A stretch of 64,000 nucleotides of DNA from Pseudomonadota bacterium (GTDB lineage Bacteria; Desulfobacterota; Binatia; Binatales; Binataceae), in contig JAJPHZ010000040.1 of NCBI GenBank assembly GCA_021325025.1, positions 19,110-83,109 of the forward strand, read 5' to 3'. Position numbers and translations under genes: made by a program. Below the pieces are notes generated by a model. It saw only the letters and a list, made by a program, of their open reading frames with translations. It was not told where the DNA came from and ran no database searches. Every line of letters starts with the position of its first letter. Position 1 is the first letter of the stretch. This document shows positions 34,655 to 43,335 of the stretch, in pieces.

Positions 34655-35650
34655 TCACGCCCAACGCAAGCCGCCGCGGCGCACGGTGTCGGCGCCCTCG
34701 CTGTCGCGCGGGTCGCTGCGCGCGCCGCGCAGCCGGTAGAGCTCGATATTGTGGTTGGCCAGGGCCTGCAGATGCTCCAGCTCCTCGCGGGCAGCGGGAT
34801 CATCCGCAAACAGATGGCGGAAGCGGCCCTGGAGTTTCAGGTAGTCCGTCACCGGCCTGACTTCGCGCAGCGCCATCGCCGCGACCAGCGCGCCGCGCTC
34901 CAGTTCGACCAAGGGAAAGATGCCGGTCTGCACCGCCAGGCGCGCGACTTCGATGCTGAGCTCCCCGCCGTGGCCCCAGCCAAGCGGACAGGGCGAATGC
35001 ACCAGGACGAAGGCGGCACCTTCGATCGCCAGGCCGCGGCGCACCTTTTTGCGCAGGTCCGACGGATAGGCGACGGTGGCGGTGGCCGCGTATGGAATGT
35101 GATGGGCGGCGATGATCGAGAGCAGGTCCTTCTTGAGATGGCGCTTGCCCATGCGTTCGCGGCCGGGCGGCGAGGTGGTGGTCATTGCAGCGTGCGGGGT
35201 GGAGCTGGAGCGCTGCACGCCGGTGTTCATATACGCCTCGTTGTCGAAGCAAACATACAGTACGTTATGGTTGCGCTCGAACATCGCCGACAACGCCTGC
35301 AGCCCGATGTCGAACGTACCGCCGTCGCCGCCCAGCGCCACCACCCGGGTGTCCCGGCCCTGCATCTTGAGCGCCGCTTCGATTCCCGAGGCCACGGCCG
35401 GCGTGTTGGCGAACACCGAATGGATCCACGGCACGCGCCAGGCGGTGCGCGGCCACGCCGTGGTGAATACTTCAAGGCATCCGGTGGCGTTGGCGATCAC
35501 CACGTCGGGCCCGATCGCTTCGGTCACCAGCCGCGCGGCTAGCGCCTGACCGCATCCCTGACAGGCCAGATGGCCCGCGTCCAGGCCGCGGAAGACGGGC
35601 TGGCGGCGCTGCAGTTCGGCGGGCGAGTCGGGTGGTGGTGTGACGCTCAT
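34655..35650 (-). CDS. porB: 2-oxoacid:acceptor oxidoreductase beta subunit (TPP-binding)
   Basis: A 331-residue PorB-type subunit. The start MSVTPPPDSPAEL at 35650 is preferred; the open frame runs 72 codons further into the alpha gene without coding character. TPP/Mg binding is visible in GGDGGTFDIGLQALSAMFER with NEAYMNTG after it, and an N-terminal cluster segment is CQGCGQ. C-terminal HSPCPLGWGH is also typical. It acts with the alpha and gamma subunits to convert a 2-oxoacid plus CoA to acyl-CoA and CO2, reducing ferredoxin. The symbol is by family; substrate could be pyruvate or a branched-chain 2-oxoacid. Confidence 0.9.
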   Translation of the reverse strand: MSVTPPPDSPAELQRRQPVFRGLDAGHLACQGCGQALAARLVTEAIGPDVVIANATGCLEVFTTAWPRTAWRVPWIHSVFANTPAVASGIEAALKMQGRDTRVVALGGDGGTFDIGLQALSAMFERNHNVLYVCFDNEAYMNTGVQRSSSTPHAAMTTTSPPGRERMGKRHLKKDLLSIIAAHHIPYAATATVAYPSDLRKKVRRGLAIEGAAFVLVHSPCPLGWGHGGELSIEVARLAVQTGIFPLVELERGALVAAMALREVRPVTDYLKLQGRFRHLFADDPAAREELEHLQALANHNIELYRLRGARSDPRDSEGADTVRRGGLRWA

Positions 35651-35660
35651 GGCGGGGTTG

Positions 35661-36833
35661 TCAGCGCTCCTGCGGTGGCAGCCGTTCCGGCTCGAGATCG
35701 AAAATCGCAAACTGAACCGGTGCTTCATGTGCGATCCGCGCCAGCAGGCGCGGGTAAAGGTCCAGCGGCATGTCGCGGCCGCCCAGTCCGGCGGCGAAAT
35801 TGTGGATTTTGGGCCGCGACGGAGCTTCGAACAGCGCCGCACGCACTTCCGCCCCGACGATTCCACCGCCGCCGGGCGACAGCGCGCGCTCCAGCACGAT
35901 CAAATCGGAAAGTCCCGCGCACGCGCCGATCAATTCGGCCACCGGAAACGGGCGCATCGCGCGCAGCTTGATGAGCTTGACGGCACCGAACTCCGGATGG
36001 GCCTGGCGCGCGTCGAACAGCGTTCCCATCACCGAGCCGATGGTCAGGATTCCGAGCCGGGCGTCGGGCGGACCGTCGACCGCCAGCAGACCGTCCCAAC
36101 TGCGGCCGCAGATCGCGGCCCAATCGCGGTCGGCAGCGATGATTTCCTCTCGGGCGCGCAGGATTGCCTGATGATGCGCATGGCGCGCCTCGCTGTAATA
36201 CTCGGGCGTGACCAGATTGCCGATACTGATTGGATTGCGCGGGTCCAGCGCGCGTGAAAACCGATAGGGCGGCAGAAAGGCATCGACTTGCTCCTGGCTG
36301 GGCAGATCGATCGGCTCCAGGGTATGCGTCAGCACGTAGCCGTCGACACAGACCATCACGGGCAGTTCGGTGCGCTCGGCGATGCGAAAGGCTTGGATCG
36401 TGGTATCGACGGCTTCCTGGTTGTCGGCGCAATAGAGCTGCAGCCAGCCCGTGTCGCGCATCGCCATCGAATCCTGCTGATCATTCCAGGCCGACACCGG
36501 CGCCCCGATCGCGCGGTTGGCACACGTCATCACCACCGGAATGCGCAGTCCGCCGATGTTGTAGAGCACCTCGGTCATCAGCAACAGCCCTTGCGCGGAA
36601 GTGGCGGTGTAGGCGCGCGAACCGGCCGCGGCCGCGCCCAGTACGACCGAGGCGGCGGAGAACTCGCTCTCCACGCTGACCAACTCGGCGCGCAATTCAC
36701 CCTGCGCGATCATGCGCGCCAGCGCCTCCACGATGTGGGTCTGAGGAGTAATCGGATAGGCGGACACGACCTGCGGCCGGCACATCGCCACCGCCCGCGC
36801 AATCGCCGCCGAGCCTTCAATCGCTGCGCGCAT
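35661..36833 (-). CDS. porA: 2-oxoacid:acceptor oxidoreductase alpha subunit
   Basis: A 390-residue PorA-type subunit beginning MRAAIEGSAAIARAVAMCRP with the family motif VSAYPITPQTHIVEAL and ESEFSAASVVLGAAAAGSR. Domain III follows from about residue 240, with IVLERALSPGGGGIVGAEV near the C-terminus. It overlaps the gamma gene by 17 bp and lies 10 bp before beta. Length matches alpha subunits (about 390). Substrate specificity not assigned. Confidence 0.92.
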   Translation of the reverse strand: MRAAIEGSAAIARAVAMCRPQVVSAYPITPQTHIVEALARMIAQGELRAELVSVESEFSAASVVLGAAAAGSRAYTATSAQGLLLMTEVLYNIGGLRIPVVMTCANRAIGAPVSAWNDQQDSMAMRDTGWLQLYCADNQEAVDTTIQAFRIAERTELPVMVCVDGYVLTHTLEPIDLPSQEQVDAFLPPYRFSRALDPRNPISIGNLVTPEYYSEARHAHHQAILRAREEIIAADRDWAAICGRSWDGLLAVDGPPDARLGILTIGSVMGTLFDARQAHPEFGAVKLIKLRAMRPFPVAELIGACAGLSDLIVLERALSPGGGGIVGAEVRAALFEAPSRPKIHNFAAGLGGRDMPLDLYPRLLARIAHEAPVQFAIFDLEPERLPPQER

Positions 36834-37392
36834 CGGCGGCTTCCTTCCACAAGCCGGCGGGCACCATTTGCGCCGCCTTGCGCACCAGGCTGAGGTTGCG
36901 CTCCAGCATCTCGCCCGCAAAGCGCAGCGCCAGCGCCCGTTCCAGCGCCTGCAACGGCAGCATCTCGGTCAGAGTCAGCAAGGCCGCGAGCAAGGCAGTG
37001 TTGGGCACCGGCTTGCCCAGGTACTCCATCGCCAGGCTCGCGGCGGGTATTACCACCACCTGATGGCCGTTGCCGGCAGTGGCCGGTGCAATCGGCCTGG
37101 ACCAGTTGACGAGAATCTTGCCATGCGGGAGCAACCCCTGCGTGATTCCGGCCGCGTGCAGCAGGGCGTGGTCCTGAAGAATCAGGAAGGCGGGCGCCAG
37201 CACCTGGCAATGGCGGTGGACGGGAACGCCAGTGATACGCACGAAGGCGGTCACCGGCGCGCCGCGCCGCTCGGGGCCAAAACTGGGGAAGGCCTGCGCG
37301 AATTTACCGCATTCAAAAGCAGCCTGGGCCAGAATATAAGCCGCAATGACGTTGCCTTGGCCGCCGCGCCCGTGGATTCGTATCTCCGTCAT
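36817..37392 (-). CDS. porG: 2-oxoacid:acceptor oxidoreductase gamma subunit
   Basis: A 191-residue PorG subunit: MTEIRIHGRGGQGNVIAAY, FPSFGPERRGAPVTAFVRI and the late GKPVPNTALLAALL are diagnostic. The ATG at 37392 follows an AGGTG. First gene of the minus-strand run; a 224-bp gap to the divergent CoA-transferase should hold both promoters. Order gamma-alpha-beta-(delta fusion) is a common archaeal/anaerobe arrangement. Confidence 0.92.
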   Translation of the reverse strand: MTEIRIHGRGGQGNVIAAYILAQAAFECGKFAQAFPSFGPERRGAPVTAFVRITGVPVHRHCQVLAPAFLILQDHALLHAAGITQGLLPHGKILVNWSRPIAPATAGNGHQVVVIPAASLAMEYLGKPVPNTALLAALLTLTEMLPLQALERALALRFAGEMLERNLSLVRKAAQMVPAGLWKEAADARSD

Positions 37393-37616
37393 CGCCACAC
37401 CTGTTTTGCGCACGGAGCAAGATGCATGCCCCGCAGTTGATGAGGCGTATGTAGTCGGAGACAAGTGATCGACGGCGAAGCGCTGCTCGATTGCGTCATT
37501 TGGAGCCAGCCGATGGCGCTTTTCGACCCAGCTTCACGTCGTATAGCTTGTTTCGTTTGGCCGTCAGGCGCGGCACGGATGATGCGGATGCAGCCGCACC
37601 GAGGCGGTAAACGAAC

Positions 37617-38927
37617 GTGTATCAATCCGAATACAAGTCCAAACTGACGACACCGGAGCAGGCAATCGAACTGGTTCCCGCGCGTGGAACGCTTTCGATG
37701 GGGATGGCGGTAAGCGAGCCGCCGGCCCTGCTGGGCGCTTTAGAGCAGCGGATCAAGCGGGGCGGAATCGAACAGTTGCGCGTCTATTACTCGCACTCGA
37801 CGCCCACCGCCGCGCGCACCATCCTGAAGTACGAATACATGGACGTGATCAAGCCGCACGCCTTTTTCCTGACCGCGCCCGAACGCGAGTTGATGCAGCG
37901 CGGAGCGCAGGAAGGGCGGCGCGTGGTTTACTATATGCCCGGCAATTTCAGCAGCATGCCGCGCATCCTGGCCGAGGTCGGCATCGACGCCTTCGTCGTG
38001 ATGGTGTCGCCGATGGACAAGGCGGGATTCTTCAGTTGCGGCACCAACGGCGACTATACCATTCCCACCGCGCGCATCGCCAGGAAGCTGATCGTGGAGG
38101 TCAATCCGCGCATGCCGCGTGTGTTCGGCGATTCCGCGGTGCACATCTCCGAGGTGGCGGCGATCGTCGAAAACGAAACTCCGCTGTTCGAACTGCCGGT
38201 GCGCCCGACCACCGAGCTCGACCGTATCATCTCAAGGCACATCGTCGAGCTGGTTCCCGATCGCGCCTGCCTGCAGATCGGCGTGGGCGGCGTTCCCAAC
38301 GCGGTGTGCGAAGCGCTGGTCAATCACAAGGATTTGGGGGTGCATACCGAACTGATGACGCCGCAGCTTGCCGCATTGATCCGCTCGGGCGCGGTGACCA
38401 ACCGCCATAAGAACATCAATCGGTACAAGAATGTCTACACGCTGGCGGCGGGCGACGCGGCCCTGTACGACTTTCTCAACGACAACTCCAGCATGGAGCT
38501 GTATCCGGTCGATTACGTCAACGACCCCTACGTCATCGCGCGCAACGAGCGGGTGATTTCGATCAGTGCGTTCTTGGAGGTGGGGCTGGACGGCGAGGTC
38601 AACGCCGAAGTGGTCGCCGGCCGCCAATACAGCGCGCCGGGCGGGCAGTTGGACTTCGTGCGCGGCGCGCAGCTCTCCCGGCACGGCAAGTCGATCCTGA
38701 CCGCCTACTCGACCGCGGCCAAGGGCAAGCTGTCGCGCATCGTGGCGCGTATCGAAGGACCGGCCACCGATCCGCGCGCCGACACGCAATACATCGTTAC
38801 CGAGTACGGAGTCGCCGACATGCGCGGCAAATCCATCGCCGAGCGGGCGCAGGCGCTGATCGCGATCGCGCATCCCGACTTCCGCGACGACCTGTACCAT
38901 CAGGCGCGCGAGCTTGGCTATTTGTAA
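37617..38927 (+). CDS. Family I acetyl-CoA hydrolase/4-hydroxybutyrate CoA-transferase
   Basis: A 436-residue Cat1/Cat2-like enzyme, starting at GTG behind GAGGCGG. The catalytic Glu region is ISISAFLEVGLDGEVNAE, followed by the CoA-binding GGQLDFVRGA and the C-terminal VTEYGVADMRGKS. Such proteins exchange CoA between acetyl-CoA and small organic acids or hydrolyse acetyl-CoA. It is unrelated to the family III CoA-transferases elsewhere in the window. Divergent from the oxidoreductase operon. Confidence 0.92.
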   Translation: MYQSEYKSKLTTPEQAIELVPARGTLSMGMAVSEPPALLGALEQRIKRGGIEQLRVYYSHSTPTAARTILKYEYMDVIKPHAFFLTAPERELMQRGAQEGRRVVYYMPGNFSSMPRILAEVGIDAFVVMVSPMDKAGFFSCGTNGDYTIPTARIARKLIVEVNPRMPRVFGDSAVHISEVAAIVENETPLFELPVRPTTELDRIISRHIVELVPDRACLQIGVGGVPNAVCEALVNHKDLGVHTELMTPQLAALIRSGAVTNRHKNINRYKNVYTLAAGDAALYDFLNDNSSMELYPVDYVNDPYVIARNERVISISAFLEVGLDGEVNAEVVAGRQYSAPGGQLDFVRGAQLSRHGKSILTAYSTAAKGKLSRIVARIEGPATDPRADTQYIVTEYGVADMRGKSIAERAQALIAIAHPDFRDDLYHQARELGYL

Positions 38928-38965
38928 GATCGACGGCGCACAAGACGAACCGTCCACGAACCCCG

Positions 38966-39517
38966 CTATTTGAGCAGGGCCAGCCAGTCGCGCAGGGCTT
39001 CGCGGGTGGTGCGAAAGGCGATTTCGTCCCACGGGATGTCGGCCGGCGCGAAAAACCGCACCTCGATCGCTTCTTCGGAAATGCCCGGCCTCTGCCCGCC
39101 GGGCGAGGCGAGGTAAACCGCGACCGCGGCGTGGGGATTGGCGGGGTCGGCGTACAGTCCCAGATGGCGCTCGATGCGCACCCGCATCCCGACCTCTTCC
39201 AGCGTCTCGCGCATTGCCGCCTCGATGGGCGTTTCGCCGAAGTCCACGAAACCGCCGGGGAAAGTCCATTTACCCAACTCGGGTTCGATGCCACGGCGCA
39301 GGAGCAGGACCCGGTCCGCCTCGATCACCAGGCAGCCGGCAACCAGTTTGGGCCCCAGGAAATGCACGAAGCCGCATTGCGAGCAGACCTTGTGCTCGCG
39401 GCCGTCGGGCAGCAGAATCCGGTCCTGCAGTTGGCCCGCGCACAGCGGGCAGTAGCGGATTCCCTGCGGGTAGCGATGCTGGACGTGATGGTTGACGCGC
39501 ACGGGCGGATGGCTCAT
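38966..39517 (-). CDS. Nudix hydrolase with N-terminal zinc ribbon
   Basis: A 183-residue protein. Two Cys pairs (CPLC and CSQC) form a zinc ribbon at residues 23-48. A complete Nudix box GGFVDFGETPIEAAMRETLEEVG-type stretch then follows at about 90-112. The layout matches NUDT/NADH-pyrophosphatase-like enzymes that cleave nucleoside diphosphates linked to another group. Convergent with the CoA-transferase gene. Confidence 0.9.
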   Translation of the reverse strand: MSHPPVRVNHHVQHRYPQGIRYCPLCAGQLQDRILLPDGREHKVCSQCGFVHFLGPKLVAGCLVIEADRVLLLRRGIEPELGKWTFPGGFVDFGETPIEAAMRETLEEVGMRVRIERHLGLYADPANPHAAVAVYLASPGGQRPGISEEAIEVRFFAPADIPWDEIAFRTTREALRDWLALLK

Positions 39518-39566
39518 ATGCGGACCCCTACGCAGGCAAGCTTACCACGAAAACCCCCGCCGCGCG

Positions 39567-39595
39567 CCTGCCCACCGCGACGCTTATCGGGCAGG
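39567..39595. terminator. Possible terminator hairpin between two minus-strand genes
   Basis: Inverted 7-mers CCTGCCC (39567-39573) and GGGCAGG (39589-39595) with a 15-nt loop lie in the gap between the small membrane protein and the Nudix gene. On the minus strand a GGGGGTTTT run follows about 15 bases later. Weak evidence. Confidence 0.3.
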
Positions 39596-39607
39596 TGTGG
39601 TTTGGGT

Positions 39608-39811
39608 TCAGTCCCGCTGCCATCGGCGCAGATGGACCAGGATGCCGGCCGTCACCATTGCCACCCCCACCATCGCCGCCATCACCACGATCACCAGCAA
39701 CGGATACTCCTGGGGCGGGACGTGACCCACCTCGATCGCGATGATGCTCGCGGCTGCGGTCAACAACATCGCGCCGATTACGATCAGGAAGTCAGCCACA
39801 ACTCTCATCAT
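39608..39811 (-). CDS. Small two-helix membrane protein
   Basis: A 67-residue protein (MMRVVADFLIVIG from 39811; MRV at 39808 equally possible). Two hydrophobic segments, IVIGAMLLTAAASIIAIEV and LLVIVVMAAMVGVAMVTAGIL, are separated by a short polar turn, and the tail is LRRWQRD. No family recognised. Coding potential rests on the clear membrane pattern. It is divergent from the pantothenate kinase. Confidence 0.6.
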   Translation of the reverse strand: MMRVVADFLIVIGAMLLTAAASIIAIEVGHVPPQEYPLLVIVVMAAMVGVAMVTAGILVHLRRWQRD

Positions 39812-39916
39812 CCTGCACAGTAGCGACAACCGCGGGTTGCAGCCATAGCCGCGCTGCTGCCGAGGTTTGCACGGCGGGTGCGGGATGATTTACCGTTGCG
39901 GGAAGCGCTTTTGCCG

Positions 39917-40726
39917 ATGATCGCCGGAATTGACATAGGGGGCTCGACCACCGACGCGGTGGTGCTCGACGTACCCGGGATGCGGGTGGTGACAATCGAA
40001 CTGACCGACCCAGTGGCGGCCGCCGCCGGTGCGCTGGGCAAACTGGTCAGCGAATGCGGCCTGCGCCTTGACCAAATCACCGCCGTGGCCGCCACCGGCG
40101 CGGGCGCGCGCGGCCTGCCCGACACGCTGTTGGGCCGGCCGGTGTTCAAGGTGGACGAATTCACGGCGATCGGCGTGGGCGGTAGCACGCTGGCCGGCAA
40201 GGAGTCCGCGCTGGTGGTGTCGCTCGGCACCGGCACCGCGATCGTGTCGGTGCGTCCGGGCCGCATCGAGCATGTGGGCGGCACCGGCGTGGGCGGCGGC
40301 ACGCTGTTGGGGCTGGCGCGCCATCTGCTGGGCGTCTCCAAGATCGACACGCTGGAAGCGATGGCGGCGCGCGGCGATTTATCGCGCGTCAACCTGACGG
40401 TGGGCGACATCGCCGGCGGTCCGCTCGGTGACCTGCCGCCAGCCAGCACCGCCTCCAACTTCGGCAAAGTCGGCAGCGATCCTTCGCCCGAAGACAAGGC
40501 GCTGGCGATCATCAACATGATCGCCGAAGTGGTCGCGGTGCTGAGCTTGAGCCATGCGCGCGCGTGCGGCCACAAGGATATCGTGCTGACCGGCAAACTG
40601 ACGCGCACCATCCAGTTCGCGCGCCGTTTCGCGCACATGGAGCTGATGTTCAGCCGCGGCTTCATCATTCCCCAACATGCCGCCTACGCCACCGCAATCG
40701 GAGCGGCCCGCGCCCGCCCGCAATAG
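39917..40726 (+). CDS. coaW: Type II (CoaW/PanK-like) pantothenate kinase
   Basis: A 269-residue ASKHA-fold kinase. The N-terminal phosphate loop is GIDIGGSTTDAVVLD; GTGTAIVSV and the glycine block HVGGTGVGGGTLLGLARHLLG match eukaryotic PanK and Staphylococcus CoaW. It catalyses the first step of CoA synthesis. The start at ATG 39917 is chosen; GTG 39878 would add 13 residues. Its place just ahead of CoA-transferase genes suits a CoA-rich metabolism. BadF-type ATPases were considered but lack this glycine pattern. Confidence 0.8.
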   Translation: MIAGIDIGGSTTDAVVLDVPGMRVVTIELTDPVAAAAGALGKLVSECGLRLDQITAVAATGAGARGLPDTLLGRPVFKVDEFTAIGVGGSTLAGKESALVVSLGTGTAIVSVRPGRIEHVGGTGVGGGTLLGLARHLLGVSKIDTLEAMAARGDLSRVNLTVGDIAGGPLGDLPPASTASNFGKVGSDPSPEDKALAIINMIAEVVAVLSLSHARACGHKDIVLTGKLTRTIQFARRFAHMELMFSRGFIIPQHAAYATAIGAARARPQ

Positions 40727-40759
40727 GCGCCAGGTCCGGCACGTCAAGGTAGATGGCAA

Positions 40760-42019
40760 ATGGGATGTGAACTGCTCAAGGGGTTTCGGATGCTCGACCT
40801 GGCCGATGACAAGGGCGCGACCTGCGGCAAAATCTTCGCCGATATGGGCGCCGAAGTCATCAAGGTCGAGCCGCTGGGCGGATGCCCAACGCGGCGTATT
40901 CCGCCGTTCCTGAACGATCGCCCGGGTCCCGACACCTCGTTATACTTTCTCGCCTATCAGGCGGGTAAGCGCTCGGTCACGCTGAACCTGGAATGCGCCG
41001 ACGGGCGCCGGCTGCTGACCGAACTGGTGCGCAAGGCGGATTTCCTGGTCGAGTCGTATCCCCTGGGATACCTGGAATCGCTGGGGCTGGGCTACCAGGC
41101 GCTGGCCGCGGTCAATCCCCGCCTCATCCAGGCCTCGATCACACCCTTCGGCGACCGCGGGCCAGGCAAGGATTACCACGCCGCGGACATCACGATTTGG
41201 GCCGCCGGCGGCAACATGTACCTGATGGGCGAAGAGGGCCGCCCGCCGCTGCAGATAAGCCTGCCGCAAGCCGGACTGCACGCGGGCGCCGAAGCCGCCG
41301 CGGCGCTGATGATTGCGCATTATCCGCGCCAGAGCACCGGCTGCGGCCAGCATATCGTGGTCGACATGCAGGCCTGTATCGTGTGGACGTTGATGAACGC
41401 GCAGGCGTTTCCGATCATGCACGGGGCGTCGATGACCCGCAACGGCGTCTTCTCCGGCGCGCTGCGGCTCAAGCGCAAGATGGTGTTTCGATGCGCCGAC
41501 GGGCACATCTCGATGCTGCTGACCGGCGGCGCCGCGGCCGCGTCGGTCAAGGCGCTGGTGGAGTGGATGGACGAAAAAGGTTTCGCCGCCGACTGGATGA
41601 AACGTCAGAACTGGTCGGTGTGGGCACCGGGCGTAATCAGCGCGGCCACCGACCAGGAAGTCGAGCAGATTAAGGATATCGAAGAGCGCGTCGAGCGCTT
41701 CTTCATGACCATGACCAAGCGCGAGATTTACGCCGGCGGGCTCAAGCGGCGCATCCTGCTGTCGCCGGTCAACACGGTGGCGGAAATCGCGGCCGACGAG
41801 CAGCTTGCGGCGCGGGAGTTTTTCGTCCCGGTCCGCCACGATATCGACGGCGCAGTTACGCTCACCTTCCCGGGCGCGTTCGCCAAGCTTTCGGCGACGC
41901 CGCTGGCCTCGCCCGCACCCGCGCCCAGGCTCGGCCAGCACAACCAGGAGGTCTGGGGCGGTTTGCTGGGGCTCAGCGCGCGCGAGCTTTCGATGCTGCG
42001 CGCAAGCGGCATAATCTGA
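40760..42019 (+). CDS. Family III CoA-transferase homologue lacking the catalytic Asp
   Basis: A 419-residue CaiB/BaiF protein (MGCELLKGFRMLDLADD, GAEVIKVEPLGG, AGKRSVTLNLECADGRRL). At the spacing where CaiB has Asp169 there is no Asp at all: the segment is SLPQAGLHAGAEAAAAL before STGCG. It resembles the 640-1887 protein (both have LDLADDKG/LELGDEKG and STGCG/KTGCG). The Asp-bearing partner gene starts 18 bp downstream. Probably the non-catalytic half of a heteromeric enzyme. Confidence 0.88.
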   Translation: MGCELLKGFRMLDLADDKGATCGKIFADMGAEVIKVEPLGGCPTRRIPPFLNDRPGPDTSLYFLAYQAGKRSVTLNLECADGRRLLTELVRKADFLVESYPLGYLESLGLGYQALAAVNPRLIQASITPFGDRGPGKDYHAADITIWAAGGNMYLMGEEGRPPLQISLPQAGLHAGAEAAAALMIAHYPRQSTGCGQHIVVDMQACIVWTLMNAQAFPIMHGASMTRNGVFSGALRLKRKMVFRCADGHISMLLTGGAAAASVKALVEWMDEKGFAADWMKRQNWSVWAPGVISAATDQEVEQIKDIEERVERFFMTMTKREIYAGGLKRRILLSPVNTVAEIAADEQLAAREFFVPVRHDIDGAVTLTFPGAFAKLSATPLASPAPAPRLGQHNQEVWGGLLGLSARELSMLRASGII

Positions 42020-42037
42020 CTCGGAGAGCGGCGGCGT

Positions 42038-43255
42038 ATGGCACCTTTCGCGCTGGAAGGAATTCACGTCCTGGATTTCACCTGGGTCGCGGTTGGCCCG
42101 ATCACGACAAAATACCTGGCCGACAACGGCGCCGACGTGATCAAGATCGAATCCGCCACGCATATCGACGTGCTGCGCGCCGCACCCCCCTATGCCGACG
42201 GCAGGTTCGGCGTCAATCGCAGCCAGTTCTTCGCCGATTACAACACTTCCAAAAAGGGCGTGACGCTCAATTTAAACCATCCCAAGGCGCGCGAGCTGGC
42301 GCGCCGCCTGGTGCCGTGGGCCGACGTGGTGGTGGAAAACTTCACGCCCAAGGTGATGCGCGCGTGGGAACTGGACTACGAGCATCTGTGCAGGATCAAG
42401 CCCGACATCATCATGCTGTCCTCCTGCCTGCAGGGACAGACCGGACCGCAGGCCTCGATGCCGGGTTTCGGGCAGTTGATGGCGGCGTTGTCGGGCTTTT
42501 ACTACATCTCGGGCTACGGCGATGGCGACCCCGCGCCGCCCTACGGCGCCTACACCGATTACATCACCCCGCGCTTCGCCGCCGCCGTGCTGCTGGCCGC
42601 GCTCGACTACCGCCGCCGCACCGGGCAGGGCCAGTTCATCGACATCTCCCAGTACGAAGCTTCGCTGCATTTCCTGGCGCCCGCATTGATCGATTACTTC
42701 GCTACCGGGCGCGTGCTCAAGGCGCAGGCCAATCGCAGCGAGCGCTACGCGCCCCACGGTGCCTACCGATGCCGCGACGAAGCGGGCGCCGAGCGCTGGA
42801 TTTCGATCGCCGTCGGCAGCGACAAACAATGGCAAGGTCTGCTCGAAGTGCTGGGCAATCCACCCTGCGATACACGCTTCGCCACGATGCTGGGCCGGCT
42901 GCAAAATTTCGACGCGCTCGACGGCTTCGTCGCCGCACAGGTGAAAGACCGCGAGGTGTGGGAGCTGACCGCGGCGCTGCAGATGGCAGGAGTCGCGGCC
43001 TATCCGGTCCAGAGCTGCCTTGACCTGCATCAGGACGACAACCTGGAGGCCTTCGGTTTTTGGAACTGGCTGGAGCACAAGGAGATGGGGCCGGCGCCCT
43101 ACATGGGCCTGGCGCATCGGCTCAGCGCCACTCCGGGGCAATTGCGATGGGCCGCGCCGACGCTGGGTCAGCACACCGACGAAGTGCTGCGTGAGATGCT
43201 GGGGTTGAGCGCAGAGGAAATCGAGCAACTGCGCAAGGACAGCGCGCTCATCTAG
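42038..43255 (+). CDS. Family III CoA-transferase, catalytic Asp present
   Basis: A 405-residue CaiB/BaiF protein. After MAPFALEGIHVLDFTWVAVG and ENFTPKVM, the segment GAYTDYITPRFAAAVL places Asp exactly 21 residues before the TG of RRTGQGQFID, matching CaiB Asp169. The ribosome site is CGGAGAG. The C-terminal WELTAALQMAGVAAYPVQS block is intact. Read with the Asp-less gene 18 bp upstream, it is most simply the catalytic subunit of a two-gene CoA-transferase. Confidence 0.9.
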   Translation: MAPFALEGIHVLDFTWVAVGPITTKYLADNGADVIKIESATHIDVLRAAPPYADGRFGVNRSQFFADYNTSKKGVTLNLNHPKARELARRLVPWADVVVENFTPKVMRAWELDYEHLCRIKPDIIMLSSCLQGQTGPQASMPGFGQLMAALSGFYYISGYGDGDPAPPYGAYTDYITPRFAAAVLLAALDYRRRTGQGQFIDISQYEASLHFLAPALIDYFATGRVLKAQANRSERYAPHGAYRCRDEAGAERWISIAVGSDKQWQGLLEVLGNPPCDTRFATMLGRLQNFDALDGFVAAQVKDREVWELTAALQMAGVAAYPVQSCLDLHQDDNLEAFGFWNWLEHKEMGPAPYMGLAHRLSATPGQLRWAAPTLGQHTDEVLREMLGLSAEEIEQLRKDSALI

Positions 43256-43289
43256 CGCCAATGTATATGGCCGAAGCGGCGGCTGGATT

Positions 43290-43323
43290 ATGATGGTGAG
43301 GGAGGCTGCGGCCTCCACATCAT
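43290..43323. promoter_or_regulatory. Leader hairpin before the ABM-like gene
   Basis: Nested inverted repeats, outer ATGATG/CATCAT and inner GGAGGC/GCCTCC around a TGCG loop, end four bases before the GAAGGAG ribosome site of the 43336 gene. It may end the upstream CoA-transferase transcript or modulate translation. No T-run is present. Confidence 0.35.
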
Positions 43324-43335
43324 TGCGAAGGAGTC

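Noticed and set aside
39917..40726. BadF/BcrA-type ATPase of benzoyl-CoA reductase
   Set aside because: The glycine block and length fit type II pantothenate kinase, and no reductase subunits are nearby.
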